A stretch of DNA of 64,000 nt from Nocardia gamkensis NBRC 108242 (GCF_001612985.1 NZ_BDBM01000009.1:1-64000); one strand, 5' to 3'. Counted from the stretch's first letter, positions 8,571 to 18,589 are shown. Translations and numbers: made by a program. The notes: generated by a model from the sequence alone, not told the origin.

Positions 8571-9710
8571 TCAGCCGCGTACCCGGGCGGCGGCGAACTC
8601 CCGCGCCCAGGTGTCCGCGGCGAGTACCTCGTCGAGCGAATCCGGCTCGGCGCGCCACTGCTCGGCGGCCTCCACCGCGGCGGCCACCGTGCCGACGATC
8701 TGCGGGAAGCGGATGGCTCCGTCCAGGAAAGCCTGCACCGCGACCTCGTTGGCGGCGTTGTAGACCGCGGTGACGCTCCCTCCCGCCTGCCCGGCCGCAC
8801 GGGCCAGCTCGACCGCGGGGAAGACACTGTTGTCGACCGGTTCGAACGTCCAGGTGGAGGCGGTGCCGAAATCGCAGGAGGCGGCCGCGCCCGGCACCCG
8901 GTCCGGCCAGCCGAGCGCCAGCGCGATGGGCAGCTTCATGTCCGGCGGGCTGGCCTGGGCGATCGTGGAGCCGTCGGTGAAGGTGACCATCGAGTGCACG
9001 ATCGACTGGGGGTGCACGGTGACGTCGATGCGGTCGTAGGGAATCCCGAACAGCAGGTGGGTCTCGATCAGCTCGAGCCCCTTGTTCACCAGCGAGGCCG
9101 AGTTCAGTGTGTTCATCAAGCCCATCGACCAGGTGGGATGGGCCTTGGCCTCGGCGGGCCCCACCGACTCGAGCATGTCGGCGGTCCAGCCGCGGAACGG
9201 GCCGCCGGACGCGGTCAGCACCAGCCGGTCGACCTCGTCGGCGCGGCCGCCGCGCAGGCACTGCGCCAGCGCGGAATGTTCCGAGTCCACCGGGACGATC
9301 TGCCCGGGGGCGGCGGCGCGTGTGACCAGGGAACCGCCCGCCACCAGGGATTCCTTATTGGCCAGGGCGAGGCGGGTGCCCGACTGGAGGGTGGCCAGCG
9401 TTGGTTCCAGTCCGAGCGAACCGACCAGGGCGTTGAGCACGATGTCCGCCTCCGTGCGGCGCACCAGCTCGGTCACCGCACCCGGGCCGCCCAGCGGCAG
9501 GTCCAGCCGCTGGGCCGCGGCCGGATCGGCGACGGCGACATTGCGCGTGCCCGTCGCGGCCATCTGGGCGGCGAGCAGCTCGGTGTTGCCGCCGCGCGCG
9601 GCGAGTCCGACCACCTCGAAGCGGTCGGGATTGGCGGCGATCACCTCGAGCGCTTGGGTGCCAATGGATCCGGTGCTGCCCAGGAGCAGGACTCTCACGA
9701 TGTCGGACAC
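8571..9710 (-). CDS. dxr: 1-deoxy-D-xylulose-5-phosphate reductoisomerase
   Basis: Second step of the MEP pathway: DXP to MEP with NADPH; the fosmidomycin target. 379 residues, standard length. The NADPH-binding [14 protein letters not shown] is at the N-terminus, the metal-binding motif VDSEHSA in the middle (about residue 150), the flexible-loop motif [10 protein letters not shown], and [20 protein letters not shown] after it. The GTG at 9710 is preceded by CACAAT and six bases, which would fit a leaderless transcript; a GTG four codons on is an alternative. A 234-bp gap separates its stop side from rip1, in which I see no gene. Confidence 0.95.
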   Translation of the reverse strand: MSDIVRVLLLGSTGSIGTQALEVIAANPDRFEVVGLAARGGNTELLAAQMAATGTRNVAVADPAAAQRLDLPLGGPGAVTELVRRTEADIVLNALVGSLGLEPTLATLQSGTRLALANKESLVAGGSLVTRAAAPGQIVPVDSEHSALAQCLRGGRADEVDRLVLTASGGPFRGWTADMLESVGPAEAKAHPTWSMGLMNTLNSASLVNKGLELIETHLLFGIPYDRIDVTVHPQSIVHSMVTFTDGSTIAQASPPDMKLPIALALGWPDRVPGAAASCDFGTASTWTFEPVDNSVFPAVELARAAGQAGGSVTAVYNAANEVAVQAFLDGAIRFPQIVGTVAAAVEAAEQWRAEPDSLDEVLAADTWAREFAAARVRG

Positions 9711-9855
9711 GACTTCATTGTGTCCTACCGCCGGAACGCGTCCGACGGGGCGCGGGCCGACTTACAACGACGCGCCGTCGTATGTCACGATATGCGGCAG
9801 CAGCTCATCGAGTGCGTACCGGAATCACGGTACAAGGAACAGCTAAGGAGCGATC

Positions 9856-10122
9856 GTGGCCGCCACGGAACTCGAACACGCCGACACCGAGCGCGTCGTC
9901 ACTCGCGTGGATCCCGCCGAAGTTCCCTCCGCCGCCTGGGGTTGGAGCGGCGAGTCGCGTCGCACCTTCCGGATCGCGGGCTGGATCGTCGCGCTGATCC
10001 TGCTGGCCATGCTGGTCGGCAACCACAGCGGCAAGATCGAGGACATCTTCCTGGTCGGCTTCGCCGCCCTGATCGCGGGCATCCTGATCCGCGACTCGCT
10101 GCTGCAGCGCAAGCCGCGCTAG
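9856..10122 (+). CDS. DUF2631 small membrane protein
   Basis: 88 residues from a GTG with AAGGAG 5 nt upstream. A hydrophilic N-terminus of about 35 residues ending in WGWSGESRRTFRIAG leads into one hydrophobic segment (WIVALILLAMLVG), then NHSGKIEDIFLVGFAALIAG, a second hydrophobic stretch, and a basic end. Position (divergent from dxr) and pattern match the DUF2631 family, represented by Rv2876 in M. tuberculosis. Function is unknown. It is probably an inner-membrane protein with two helices. Confidence 0.8.
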   Translation: MAATELEHADTERVVTRVDPAEVPSAAWGWSGESRRTFRIAGWIVALILLAMLVGNHSGKIEDIFLVGFAALIAGILIRDSLLQRKPR

Positions 10123-10262
10123 TTCTCCATCCGGAAAGTCCTCTCGCACAACTTCATTCGTCCTGTACCGCGCGCTGACAGCCGGTACCGTGTGCGTCCG
10201 AGGTCCGCGTCCCAGCCGGGTCGCGGACCTCTGTTCTCTGTCCACACAACCCTTAGGACGCA

Positions 10263-10577
10263 ATGATCAAGACCTGTTCGGCCGCCCTGCTCGCCGCGAG
10301 CGCGTTCGGTTCGCTGCTGTTGCTGCCCGCCGCGCCCGCGCACGCCCAGTCACCGGCGTGCGGCGCGGCCATCGACGCGATCAACGCCGCCATCGACGAG
10401 TCGGGCGGGAATCTGGACCCGACCGTGCAGCAGTCGCTGGCCACCAAGCTCTCGGCCATCGAGGCCGAAGGCGCGGAGAAGGCCGCCATCGCCGGCTACG
10501 CCCACGCCCTCACCGATGACAAGGTCGCGAACATGGACGCCGCGACCGACGAACTGAACCGGGTTTGTAAGGGCTGA
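10263..10577 (+). CDS. Small secreted protein of unknown function
   Basis: 104 residues. A clear Sec signal peptide (KTC, hydrophobic core, cleavage after AHA at about residue 28) is followed by a mature part of about 76 residues rich in Ala and predicted helical, with two cysteines (PACG near the start and RVCKG at the end) that could form a disulfide. I do not recognise a named family. It is followed by a strong terminator and faces the LysR gene. Confidence 0.7.
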   Translation: MIKTCSAALLAASAFGSLLLLPAAPAHAQSPACGAAIDAINAAIDESGGNLDPTVQQSLATKLSAIEAEGAEKAAIAGYAHALTDDKVANMDAATDELNRVCKG

Positions 10578-10584
10578 TCGCCGC

Positions 10585-10614
10585 GCGGCGCGGACCCTCC
10601 GGGGTTCGCGCCGC
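10585..10614. terminator. Bidirectional hairpin between convergent genes
   Basis: A 13-bp stem (10585-10597 with 10602-10614; left arm starts GCGGCGCGG, right arm ends GCGCCGC, one mismatch or G-U pair) with a TCCG loop lies between the secreted-protein gene and the LysR gene. The T-run is poor, as is common for actinomycete terminators. Confidence 0.6.
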
Positions 10615-10635
10615 CACCCCCTGAGCACCAATCGG

Positions 10636-11553
10636 CTAGCGCCCGCGGCGCCGCGCGGGTTTCTTCGCGGCAGGACCCGGACGAGCGCCCGTCTTCTTGG
10701 CCGGGGGCTTCTGCCGTGGCTCGTTCTGCTCGGGGCGGGCGGCGGCTCGTGAGCTTCGCGCGGAGCGGCCGCGCACGACGCCGATGAAATCCTCGACCGG
10801 ATCGGTGGTGCGATCGGCGGGCCAGGCCAGCGCGATCTCGGTATCCGGGACGTCGAGCATCGTGCGATAGACGAGGTCGCGGCGATGGTGCAGGCGAGCC
10901 AGCGAGTGCGGCACGATGGCCGCGCCCCCGGCCGCGGCGACGAGTTCCAGCGCGCCGCCGACCGCGTCGAGGTCCGAGGTGTCCTGCACATGCTCGTCGG
11001 CAAGGTCGTTCACGCGTACCTCGTCGAACACCGAGAGCGGGTGTTCCTTCTGCACCACGACGACGGGAACCTCCCGGTAGAGCGGGATCGCGCTCATGCC
11101 TTCGCGATCGATCGGCAGCCGGACGAAGCACATATCGACGCGCGCCTCCCGCAGGGCCGTCTCCTGTTCCGCCTGCGCCAGCGCGATCACCTCGAGCGGG
11201 GTGTCGGGGAAGCGCTCGGCCCAGATCCGGGTCCATTTGGACACCGTGACGCCCGGCACGAAACCCACCCGCAGGGCGGCCGGATCCTCCGGCCGTCGCG
11301 CCGCGGACTCGGTCCGGCCGATGATCTCGCGCGCCTGCTCCAGTAGCTCCCGTCCGTCGTCGGTGAGCCGGGTCGGTTGCGCGCCGGGCACGAAAAGCTT
11401 CGTGCCGAGTTCGTTCTCCAAGTCGATGACGGTATGGCTCAGCTTCTGACGCGAGATGTGCAGCGATTTCGCCGCGCGCGCGAAGTGCAACTCCTGCGCG
11501 ACCGCGACGAACCAGCGCAGGCGCACGACATCGATCGACTCCAACCGGCTCAT
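10636..11553 (-). CDS. LysR family transcriptional regulator with a basic, histone-like tail
   Basis: 305 residues from the ATG at 11553. The N-terminal winged HTH (LRWFVAVAQELHFARAAKSLHISRQKLSHTV, split here only as a description) begins at about residue 10. The effector-binding domain spans about 90-250 (RVGFVPGV, IDREGMSAIPLY, GGAAIVPHSLARL). The last about 50 residues are unusual: they are rich in Lys, Arg, Pro and Ala and include PPAKKTGARPGPAAKKPARRR, like histone H1 or AT-hook tails; ordinary LysR proteins end with the effector domain. It is divergent from the DUF5997 gene, with about 160 bp between, so that gene is the likely target. The inducer is unknown. Confidence 0.85.
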   Translation of the reverse strand: MSRLESIDVVRLRWFVAVAQELHFARAAKSLHISRQKLSHTVIDLENELGTKLFVPGAQPTRLTDDGRELLEQAREIIGRTESAARRPEDPAALRVGFVPGVTVSKWTRIWAERFPDTPLEVIALAQAEQETALREARVDMCFVRLPIDREGMSAIPLYREVPVVVVQKEHPLSVFDEVRVNDLADEHVQDTSDLDAVGGALELVAAAGGAAIVPHSLARLHHRRDLVYRTMLDVPDTEIALAWPADRTTDPVEDFIGVVRGRSARSSRAAARPEQNEPRQKPPAKKTGARPGPAAKKPARRRGR

Positions 11554-11715
11554 TCGTGGAAGCGTAAGCCACCAGGCGATGGGGGCCACTCGCGCCGCCG
11601 GATAGCCGGCTGCCCCGCATACGCGCTGGCGCCCGTCCGGCGGCCTCCCCGCCTCCGCGTAGGCGAGGCGGGGCTGCGGACGAATCCGTCCGGCGGCGCC
11701 CGTTAGGCTGTTCCG

Positions 11716-12129
11716 GTGAGCCCGGACAAGAAACCGCAGACTATGAAGCCGTTGACGGCGGCGAACAAACTCGGCATCTACCTTCCGGCCGCGCCCGAGG
11801 AGTTCCGCAACGCGCCGATCTCTCGCGCTCAGCTGGACGCGCTGCGCAACGATCCCCCCGAGTGGCTCACCGAACTGCGCCGCACCGGCCCGTTTCCCCG
11901 CGACGTGGTGGCCCGCAAGCTCGGCGTCTCCAACACCGGCTTGACCCGCGCCGAGGTCTCCGACCACCTCACCGCCGACGAGATCGACGCGCTGCTCGCC
12001 GACCCGCCGGAATGGCTCGTGCGCGAGCGTGAGAACTATGCCGCGGTCCGCGCGGAGGATGCCCGTATCAAGGCGAAAGAGGCCGAACGCCGCGCCGCCA
12101 CCAACCGCCCGGCGAAGAACCGCGGCTAG
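11716..12129 (+). CDS. DUF5997 family protein
   Basis: 137 residues. Two related blocks each carry DPPEWL (at about residues 53-58 and 96-101): the first follows ISRAQLDALRN, the second follows LTADEIDALLA, so the protein looks like an internal duplication. The C-terminus is charged (KAKEAERRAA) and likely helical. No signal peptide or membrane segment. The family is paired with a divergent LysR gene here; function is unknown. The GTG start has TAGGCT at 11704-11709 with six bases between and no Shine-Dalgarno, so the mRNA is probably leaderless. Confidence 0.8.
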   Translation: MSPDKKPQTMKPLTAANKLGIYLPAAPEEFRNAPISRAQLDALRNDPPEWLTELRRTGPFPRDVVARKLGVSNTGLTRAEVSDHLTADEIDALLADPPEWLVRERENYAAVRAEDARIKAKEAERRAATNRPAKNRG

Positions 12130-12256
12130 CGCGGCATCCGAGACCAGCCGTCGAGAAGGACGCTCCGAACCCCGTTACCGGCAGCGCAAGCGTGTGCGCG
12201 GCTTCGGCCGGCGCGTCCGCTCGAGCGGTCACATCGGCCGGCGAGCCTCTGGCGTC

Positions 12257-13366
12257 TCAGTTCTCCGCTGCCAGCTGACCGCAGGCGGCGGCGATTTCCT
12301 GGCCGCGGGTGTCGCGGACCGTGCAGGGCACGCCCTGGGCGTTGACGCGACGGACGAACTCCTGCTCGACCGGCTTGGGGCTGGCGTCCCACTTCGAGCC
12401 GGGCGTGGGGTTGAGCGGGATGACGTTGACGTGCACGCGGGAACCGAGCGCCTTGTGCAGCTTCTCGCCCAGCATGTCCGCGCGCCACGGGTGGTCGTTG
12501 ATGTCGCGGATGAGCGCGTACTCGACCGAGACGCGGCGGCCGGTCTTGTCCGCGTAATAGCGGGTCGCGTCGAGCACCTCGGCGATCGGCCAGCGATTGT
12601 TGACCGGGACGAGGGTGTCGCGCAGTTCGTCGTCGGGCGTGTGCAGGGAGACCGCGAGCGTGACCGACAATCCCTCGTCGGCCAGCTTGCGGATGGCCGG
12701 AGCGAGCCCGACGGTCGAGACCACGACGTTGCGCTGGGAGATGCCAAGGCCGTCCGGCGCGGGCGAGGTGATCCGGCGCACCGCCGCGACCACCCGCTTG
12801 TAATTGGCCAGCGGCTCGCCCATGCCCATGAAGACGATGTTGGACAGCCTGCCGGGCCCACCCGCCACTTCGCCGTCCCGCAGCGCCGCGGCCGCGGCAC
12901 GCACCTGGTCGACGATCTCGGCGGTGGAGAGGTTGCGGTTGAGCCCGCCCTGACCGGTGGCGCAGAACGGGCACGCCATGCCGCAACCGGCCTGGCTGGA
13001 GATGCACAAGGTCGCGCGGTCCGGGTAGCGCATCAGGACGCTTTCCAGCAGCGTCCCGTCGCCCGCGCGCCACAATGTCTTGCGGGTCTCCCCCGCGTCG
13101 CACGCCACGTGCTTGACCACGCTCAACAACGGCGGGAACAGCGCATCGCCGATCTTCTCCCGCACCGCGGCGGGCAGATCGGTCATCCGCGCCGGATCGG
13201 CTTGCAATCGCGCGTAGTACTGGCGCGCGATCTGATCGGCGCGGAATTTCGGCAGGCCCAGTTCCTCGACAGCCGCGCGCCTGCCCTCGGCATCGAGGTC
13301 GGCGAGATGCCGAGGCGGCATGCCACGGCGCGGAGCGTCGAAAACCAGGGGCAGGGAGACGGTCAT
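12257..13366 (-). CDS. rlmN: Dual-specificity 23S rRNA/tRNA adenine-C2 methyltransferase
   Basis: A radical-SAM enzyme that methylates C2 of A2503 in 23S rRNA and A37 of some tRNAs. 369 residues from the ATG at 13366, supported by GGAG 6 nt upstream. The cluster motif CGMACPFC is at about residue 125. A conserved [10 protein letters not shown] follows, and near the C-terminus [18 protein letters not shown] supplies the methyl-carrying and resolving cysteines. It sits in the usual place before cdsA in Mycobacteriales, divergent from the lapA-like gene. Confidence 0.94.
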   Translation of the reverse strand: MTVSLPLVFDAPRRGMPPRHLADLDAEGRRAAVEELGLPKFRADQIARQYYARLQADPARMTDLPAAVREKIGDALFPPLLSVVKHVACDAGETRKTLWRAGDGTLLESVLMRYPDRATLCISSQAGCGMACPFCATGQGGLNRNLSTAEIVDQVRAAAAALRDGEVAGGPGRLSNIVFMGMGEPLANYKRVVAAVRRITSPAPDGLGISQRNVVVSTVGLAPAIRKLADEGLSVTLAVSLHTPDDELRDTLVPVNNRWPIAEVLDATRYYADKTGRRVSVEYALIRDINDHPWRADMLGEKLHKALGSRVHVNVIPLNPTPGSKWDASPKPVEQEFVRRVNAQGVPCTVRDTRGQEIAAACGQLAAEN

Positions 13367-13488
13367 AGTTGCTCCATTCTCCCATCCGCCGGAACTACCC
13401 GGGCACTCGACCACAGTCGGGCCCGACATACCCGGTTGGTCGCCGGGAAATACCTGCGGCCACGATAGCTGTCGGCCATGATCGAGAT

Positions 13489-13833
13489 ATGTCCACGCAC
13501 CCCGAATACCCGACGGAGCCGGACCCGGACCTGTCGCAGCGCCAACGCACGACGCCGCCGGGCGCCCCGCCTGTCGCCCCTGTCAAGAAATCACTGTCCT
13601 CGCGCACCGGTTACGCCTGGAGCGGGTTGGTCACCGGCGTCTTGATCCTGGTCCTGTTGCTGATCTTCATCCTGCAGAACCTGGAGCAGATCCAGGTGCA
13701 CTTCTTCTTCTGGGACTTCTCGCTGCCGCTCGGCGTCACCGTGCTGCTGTCGGTGATCGGCGGGGCACTCGTCATGGCCTCGGTGGGCGGCGTTCGCATC
13801 CTGCAGTTGCGCAAGGCGGCCAAGAAGGGCTGA
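13489..13833 (+). CDS. LapA/DUF1049-family small membrane protein
   Basis: 114 residues. A Pro-rich hydrophilic N-terminus (about 1-38) precedes two hydrophobic helices: [19 protein letters not shown] and, after the [14 protein letters not shown] turn, [17 protein letters not shown]. The [19 protein letters not shown] pattern is typical of the DUF1049 (LapA/YciS) family, which in E. coli works with LapB to control LPS. No LPS exists here, so the role must differ and is unknown. Start chosen at the ATG of MSTHPEYP; a longer open frame upstream lies in the rlmN promoter. Confidence 0.8.
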   Translation: MSTHPEYPTEPDPDLSQRQRTTPPGAPPVAPVKKSLSSRTGYAWSGLVTGVLILVLLLIFILQNLEQIQVHFFFWDFSLPLGVTVLLSVIGGALVMASVGGVRILQLRKAAKKG

Positions 13834-13842
13834 CGCGCCCGA

Positions 13843-14832
13843 TCACAGCAGCGTCGACAGCACCAACCAGGAGACGAACGCCGAAGGAAGCATGGAGTCG
13901 AGGCGGTCCATGATGCCCCCGTGACCCGGCAGCAAGGTGCCCATGTCCTTGATGCCGAGTTCGCGCTTGATCTGCGACTCGATCAGATCGCCGCAGGTGG
14001 CCACCAGCACCAGGCCGACGCCGAGCACGACGCCGATCATCGAGTTGGCCTCCAGCAGCAGCGTCACCGTGAGCAGACCGCCGATCACGCTGAACACCAG
14101 CGAACCGGCGAAACCCTCCCACGACTTCTTCGGGCTGATCGAGGGCACCATCGGATGCTTGCCGAACAGCACGCCCGCCACATAACCGCCGACATCGGAG
14201 CAGACCACCAGGATCATGAAGGTCAGCACCCGCAGATTGCCGTCCGGCTCGAGCAGCAGCAGCGTGGCGAACGAGGCCAGCAAGGGGATCCAGGCCAGCG
14301 TGAACACCGTGATGGCCGTGTCGCGCAAGAAGTTTCGCGGCGCGGTCCGCAAGCCGTGATCGAACAGCCGCCACACCATGCAGATCAGCGTGGTGGCGGC
14401 GAACGCGCCCGCGACGCCGCTGGCCCCGTACGGCCAGCCCAGCCAGAACACCGCCTGGCCACCCGCGATCAGCGGAACCCGCGGGACGAGCACGTCGGCC
14501 TCGCGCAGCCGCTTGGCGACCTCCCAGGTGGCCACGCCGACCCCGGCCGCCGCGACGCCGATGAACACTTTCGGCACGAACAGCAGGATCGCGATCAGCG
14601 AAAGCCCCAGACCGAAGCCGACGGTCAGCGCGGCGGGCAGATTCCGGCCCGCGCGCGAACCTTTCGACGCGGGAGCGGGTTCGGATGCCGCGGGGACGCG
14701 TAACGGTTCATGACCGGACGCACCAGCGTCGTGCGGGTGCTGTCGCCTCGCATCGGCTGTCCCGTTCACCGGCGGCTCCTCTGCCGCACCGGTCGCGGCG
14801 GCGTTCTCGGCCACGATTGTCCCGTCGCTCAA
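13843..14832 (-). CDS. cdsA: Phosphatidate cytidylyltransferase (CDP-diacylglycerol synthase)
   Basis: Makes CDP-diacylglycerol from CTP and phosphatidic acid, the branch point for PI, PE and cardiolipin. Up to 329 residues. A hydrophilic N-terminus of about 70 residues is followed by about eight hydrophobic helices. The signature is intact near the C-terminus: KRELGIKDMGTLLPGHGG then DRLDS. An FAGSLVFSVIGG segment precedes it. The start is uncertain: TTG at 14832 or GTG at 14814, and neither has a good Shine-Dalgarno. The gene is followed (upstream on its strand) by frr and pyrH, as in mycobacteria. Confidence 0.94.
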   Translation of the reverse strand: MSDGTIVAENAAATGAAEEPPVNGTADARRQHPHDAGASGHEPLRVPAASEPAPASKGSRAGRNLPAALTVGFGLGLSLIAILLFVPKVFIGVAAAGVGVATWEVAKRLREADVLVPRVPLIAGGQAVFWLGWPYGASGVAGAFAATTLICMVWRLFDHGLRTAPRNFLRDTAITVFTLAWIPLLASFATLLLLEPDGNLRVLTFMILVVCSDVGGYVAGVLFGKHPMVPSISPKKSWEGFAGSLVFSVIGGLLTVTLLLEANSMIGVVLGVGLVLVATCGDLIESQIKRELGIKDMGTLLPGHGGIMDRLDSMLPSAFVSWLVLSTLL

Positions 14833-14940
14833 CTCGTCGTTCCGTTCGTCCCCCGCCCGGGCGGGCCTTGGCGCTGTTCCGCCGGCACTCGCGGTGATCC
14901 GGCCTCCTCCGGCCCCGTCCCGCCTGCCGACCGATCCGCG

Positions 14941-15498
14941 TCAGACCTCGAGCAGTTCGGCTTCCTTGTGCTTGACCAATTCGTCGACCTGGCCGACGTA
15001 CTTGGCGGTGGTCTTGTCGAGCTCCTTCTCGGCGCGCCCGACCTCGTCCTCGCCCGCCTCGCCATCCTTCTGGATACGAGACAGTTCGTCCATCGCCTTG
15101 CGACGGACATTGCGGATGGCGACCTTGGCGTCCTCGCCCTTGCCCCTCGCCTGCTTGGCGAGTTCACGGCGGCGCTCCTCGGTCAGCTGCGGCACCGAGA
15201 TCCGGATGATGTCGCCGTTGTTGGTGGGGTTGACCCCGAGATCCGAGTTGCGGATCGCCGTCTCGATCGCGCCGAGCTGGCCTGCCTCGTAAGGCTTGAT
15301 CACGACCATGCGCGGCTCCGGCACCGTGATGCTGGACATCTGGGTGATCGGGGTCGGCGATCCGTAATAGTCGACCACGACCCGGGAGAACATGCCCGGA
15401 TTGGCCCGCCCGGTACGAATGGTTCCGAGATCGTCCTTCGCTACCGAGACGGCCTTTTCCATCTTCTCCTCGGCATCGAAGAGCGCTTCTTCAATCAC
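14941..15498 (-). CDS. frr: Ribosome recycling factor
   Basis: Splits post-termination ribosomes together with EF-G. 185 residues from the GTG at 15498; this gives the family length and places GGAGG 8 nt upstream, while a GTG five codons earlier lacks one. Conserved stretches include [29 protein letters not shown], and LTEERRREL, all in the three-helix bundle and its small beta domain. It lies 50 bp after pyrH, probably in one transcript. Confidence 0.96.
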   Translation of the reverse strand: MIEEALFDAEEKMEKAVSVAKDDLGTIRTGRANPGMFSRVVVDYYGSPTPITQMSSITVPEPRMVVIKPYEAGQLGAIETAIRNSDLGVNPTNNGDIIRISVPQLTEERRRELAKQARGKGEDAKVAIRNVRRKAMDELSRIQKDGEAGEDEVGRAEKELDKTTAKYVGQVDELVKHKEAELLEV

Positions 15499-15548
15499 GA
15501 CCGTTTCCTCCACAGCGTCGTCATGTCATGATCCGCGGTCCGCGGGTA

Positions 15549-16277
15549 TCAGGACCGAACCAGTGTGCCGATCTTCTCACCGGCGACCGCGCGGGCGATA
15601 TTGCCCTTGGTCAACAAATTGAACACCAGAATCGGCATCTGGTTGTCCATGCACAAGCTGAAGGCGGTCGCGTCGGCAACCTTGAGGTCGCGCTCGATGA
15701 CCTCTTTGTGAGTGATCTCGGAGTACATGGTCGCGGTCTCGTCGACGCGCGGGTCGGCGGTGAACACCCCGTCGACCGCCTTGGCCATCAACACCACGTC
15801 CGCGCCGATCTCCAGCGCGCGCTGCGCGGCGGTGGTGTCGGTGGAGAAGTACGGCATGCCCATCCCCGCGCCGAAGATGACCACGCGGCCCTTCTCCAGG
15901 TGACGCTTGGCGCGCAGCGGGAGGTAGGGCTCGGCGACCTGGCCCATGGTGATCGCGGTCTGCACCCGGGTGTCCACGCCCTGCTGCTGCAGGAAGTCTT
16001 GCAGGGCAAGGCTGTTCATCACCGTTCCGAGCATGCCCATGTAGTCGGAACGCGCGCGTTCCATGCCGCGTTCCTCGAGTTCGGCGCCGCGGAAGAAGTT
16101 CCCGCCGCCGATCACGACGGCCACCTGCATGCCGGTGGCGACCACCTCGGCGATCTGCTCGGCCACCGTCTGCACGACGTCCGGGTCGAGCCCGACCTTC
16201 CCGCCGCCGAACATCTCTCCGCCGAGTTTCAGCAGTACCCGGCGATATCCTGGGCGATCGGTCCCCGGGTCCGTCAT
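15549..16277 (-). CDS. pyrH: UMP kinase
   Basis: Phosphorylates UMP to UDP; hexameric amino-acid-kinase fold enzyme. 242 residues from the ATG at 16277 with GGAG upstream; an open frame reaches further but has no coding character. Motifs: [11 protein letters not shown] at the N-terminus, [26 protein letters not shown] and the C-terminal KIGTLV. Gene order pyrH-frr-cdsA on the minus strand is standard. Confidence 0.96.
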   Translation of the reverse strand: MTDPGTDRPGYRRVLLKLGGEMFGGGKVGLDPDVVQTVAEQIAEVVATGMQVAVVIGGGNFFRGAELEERGMERARSDYMGMLGTVMNSLALQDFLQQQGVDTRVQTAITMGQVAEPYLPLRAKRHLEKGRVVIFGAGMGMPYFSTDTTAAQRALEIGADVVLMAKAVDGVFTADPRVDETATMYSEITHKEVIERDLKVADATAFSLCMDNQMPILVFNLLTKGNIARAVAGEKIGTLVRS

Positions 16278-16406
16278 GGGTCTCCAGTCTCCTTCGGCGA
16301 GGGATTGTCGTTCTTGCGGCGATTCGTTGCGCGCGGCAGGCGCCTGTGACGTAGAGCAAGGCAGAGCGGCATCCATCCTGCCCTATTCGGTTGGAGCGGC
16401 AGCAGA

Positions 16407-16449
16407 AGGCCCCCCGTCAACCGGCGTTCGTTCGGTCGGCGGGGGGCCT
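16407..16449 (-). terminator. Terminator-like hairpin after tsf
   Basis: A 10-bp stem AGGCCCCCCG/CGGGGGGCCT (16407-16416 and 16440-16449) with an inner ACCG/CGGT pairing in its loop. On the minus strand it begins 24 nt beyond the tsf stop and is followed by TTCTGCT. It probably ends the rpsB-tsf transcript and separates it from pyrH. Confidence 0.7.
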
Positions 16450-16472
16450 GCACGCTGGGGGTGCGGCGAGAC

Positions 16473-17297
16473 TCAGTTCGCGCCGACCTCGAAGCGGGCG
16501 AAGCGGGTGACGGTGACACCGGCCTCGTCCAGCAACGCCTTGACGGTCTTCTTCGAATCGGTGACCGACGGCTGCTCCAGCAGCACGACGTCCTTGAAGA
16601 AGCCGTTGACCCGGCCCTCGGTGATCTTCGGCAGCGCGGCCTCGGGCTTGCCCTCCTCGCGAGCGGTCTGCTCGGCGATGCGGCGCTCGTTCTCCACGAT
16701 GTCGGCAGGAACCTCGTCGCGGGTCACGTACTTGGCCTTGAGCGCGGCGACCTGCATGGCGGCGGAGCGGGCGGCCTCGGCCGCGGCGTCACCTTCGCCG
16801 GTGTACTCGACCAGCACGCCGACGGCGGGCGGCAGGTCGGAGGCACGCTTGTGCAGGTAGGTGGCGACCGGGCCGTCCAGCGAGATGACACGGCGCAGCT
16901 CGAGCTTCTCGCCGATCTTCGCGGCCAGCGCCTGCACCGCCTCGTCGACGGTCTTGCCGCCCAGGTCCAGCGCCTTCAGCGTCTCCAGGTCGCCGGGCTT
17001 GGCGGCCGCCGCCGCGGCGACGACCTGCTCGGCCAGCTGCTGGAATTCCGCGTTCTTCGCGACGAAGTCGGTCTCGGAGTTGATCTCGACCATGACGCCG
17101 TCCTTGGCGGCGACCAGGCCTTCGGCGGTGGTCCGCTCGGCACGCTTGCCGACGTCCTTCGCGCCCTTGATGCGCAGCAGCTCGACGGCCTTGTCGAAAT
17201 CACCGTCGGTCTCGGCCAGCGCGTTCTTGCAGTCCATCATGCCGGAGCCGGTCAGCTCCCGGAGCCGCTTCACATCGGCAGCGGTGTAGTTCGCCAT
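16473..17297 (-). CDS. tsf: Elongation factor Ts
   Basis: Nucleotide exchange factor for EF-Tu. 274 residues. The N-terminal UBA-like domain carries [19 protein letters not shown], followed by the TDFVAKN motif that contacts EF-Tu (about residue 80). The core dimerisation domain follows. ATG start with AAAGGAGG upstream. It lies 99 bp after rpsB and ends in a strong hairpin. Confidence 0.97.
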   Translation of the reverse strand: MANYTAADVKRLRELTGSGMMDCKNALAETDGDFDKAVELLRIKGAKDVGKRAERTTAEGLVAAKDGVMVEINSETDFVAKNAEFQQLAEQVVAAAAAAKPGDLETLKALDLGGKTVDEAVQALAAKIGEKLELRRVISLDGPVATYLHKRASDLPPAVGVLVEYTGEGDAAAEAARSAAMQVAALKAKYVTRDEVPADIVENERRIAEQTAREEGKPEAALPKITEGRVNGFFKDVVLLEQPSVTDSKKTVKALLDEAGVTVTRFARFEVGAN

Positions 17298-17396
17298 TCT
17301 CGGCGAGCCTCCTTTGGAGAAGTATGAGTGTTGGCAGCGGCGATCACGATGGCACTCGCTCGTGATCGCCGCCGAAACTGTGCGTTACGACGAGAC

Positions 17397-18209
17397 TCAG
17401 GCCTCGGCCGAGGTCTCGGCGGCCTCGGCGCCGGGGGCGGCCTGCGCGAGCAGCTCCTGCTCCCATTCGGCCAGCGGCTCGCCCGCACCCGCCTCCGGCT
17501 TCTCGTCGCCCGAGGACGCGCCCGCGCGAGCCTGCACACCCTCGGCCACCGCGGAGGCGACGACCTTGGTCAGCAGGGCGGCGGAGCGGATCGCGTCGTC
17601 GTTACCCGGGATCGGGTAGTCGACCAGGTCGGGGTCGCAGTTGGTGTCCAGGATCGCGATGACCGGGATGTTCAGCTTGCGCGCCTCGCCGACGGCGATG
17701 TGCTCCTTGTTGGTGTCGACGACCCAGATGGCCGACGGCACCTTCTGCATGTCGCGGATACCGCCGAGGGTGCGCTCCAGCTTGTTCATCTCACGCGTCA
17801 GCATGAGGATTTCCTTCTTGGTGCGACCCTCGAAGCCACCGGTCTGCTCCATGGCCTCGAGCTCCTTGAGGCGCTGCAGGCGCTTGTGCACGGTGGAGAA
17901 GTTGGTGAGCATGCCGCCCAGCCAGCGCTGGTTGACGTAGGGCATCCCGACGCGAGTCGCCTCGGCCGCGATCGACTCCTGGGCCTGCTTCTTGGTGCCG
18001 ACGAAGAGGACGGTGCCACCGTGGGCGACGGTCTCCTTGACGAACTCGTAGGCCTTGTCGATGTAGGTCAGCGTCTGCTGCAGGTCGATGATGTAGATGC
18101 CGTTGCGGTCGGTGAAGATGAACCGCTTCATCTTCGGGTTCCAGCGCCGGGTCTGGTGTCCGAAGTGTGCGCCGCTGTCGAGCAGCTGCTTCATGGTTAC
18201 GACAGCCAT
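17397..18209 (-). CDS. rpsB: 30S ribosomal protein S2
   Basis: 270 residues. Conserved segments: [20 protein letters not shown] at the start, [19 protein letters not shown], and [25 protein letters not shown] (broken here by the 20-residue limit only in reading: the parts are [11 protein letters not shown] and DYPIPGND). The Ala/Glu-rich tail of about 45 residues ([13 protein letters not shown]...) is longer than in E. coli S2 but usual for actinobacteria. First gene of rpsB-tsf, with a long upstream region. Confidence 0.97.
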   Translation of the reverse strand: MAVVTMKQLLDSGAHFGHQTRRWNPKMKRFIFTDRNGIYIIDLQQTLTYIDKAYEFVKETVAHGGTVLFVGTKKQAQESIAAEATRVGMPYVNQRWLGGMLTNFSTVHKRLQRLKELEAMEQTGGFEGRTKKEILMLTREMNKLERTLGGIRDMQKVPSAIWVVDTNKEHIAVGEARKLNIPVIAILDTNCDPDLVDYPIPGNDDAIRSAALLTKVVASAVAEGVQARAGASSGDEKPEAGAGEPLAEWEQELLAQAAPGAEAAETSAEA

Positions 18210-18589
18210 AGCTCCCGTATCTCTCTTTCATTTGCCGGTTGACGCAGTGAATCGGCGATCCACTGCCCTGGCGCCGCCGAATCGTCGGACCCGACCGCGA
18301 GGGTGGGACCAGCCGGCGATTCCCTGTTCCGAACACGCTGCCGCGAACTCACATATGTCGAGTTCGATCCGAACAGCGCCGCTATGAACAAGCACGGGTG
18401 GCGCGCGAAGTCGGTCCATGCAGGCACAGACCGCCCGATCAGTTTACGGCCTCGTGGCACCCAGACCTAAATCGGTTCGATCCGAAGCCTTGACCAGCCG
18501 GAACGTCAGCTTTCCACAAGCGAGCGCGTTATCCACATTCCACGGATCCAGCCCTGGGAGCCGCCGCATTCGCGGAAGGCTGGAGCCAT
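18210..18589. other. Intergenic region of 380 bp between rpsB and a divergent secreted-protein gene
   Basis: No gene is visible. On the minus strand TTAGGT (18465-18470) and TAAACT (18441-18446), 18 bp apart, form a plausible rpsB promoter, which would leave a leader of about 220 nt. S2 leaders are autoregulatory in other bacteria; no specific fold is claimed here. Towards the right end are two DnaA-box-like 9-mers (see separate entry). Confidence 0.5.
18510..18537 (+). promoter_or_regulatory. Pair of DnaA-box-like 9-mers
   Basis: TTATCCACA at 18529-18537 equals the consensus high-affinity DnaA box. TTTCCACAA at 18510-18518 resembles it less well, in the same orientation. They lie between rpsB and the secreted-protein gene. 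Binding is not shown, and one such match can arise by chance. Confidence 0.3.
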
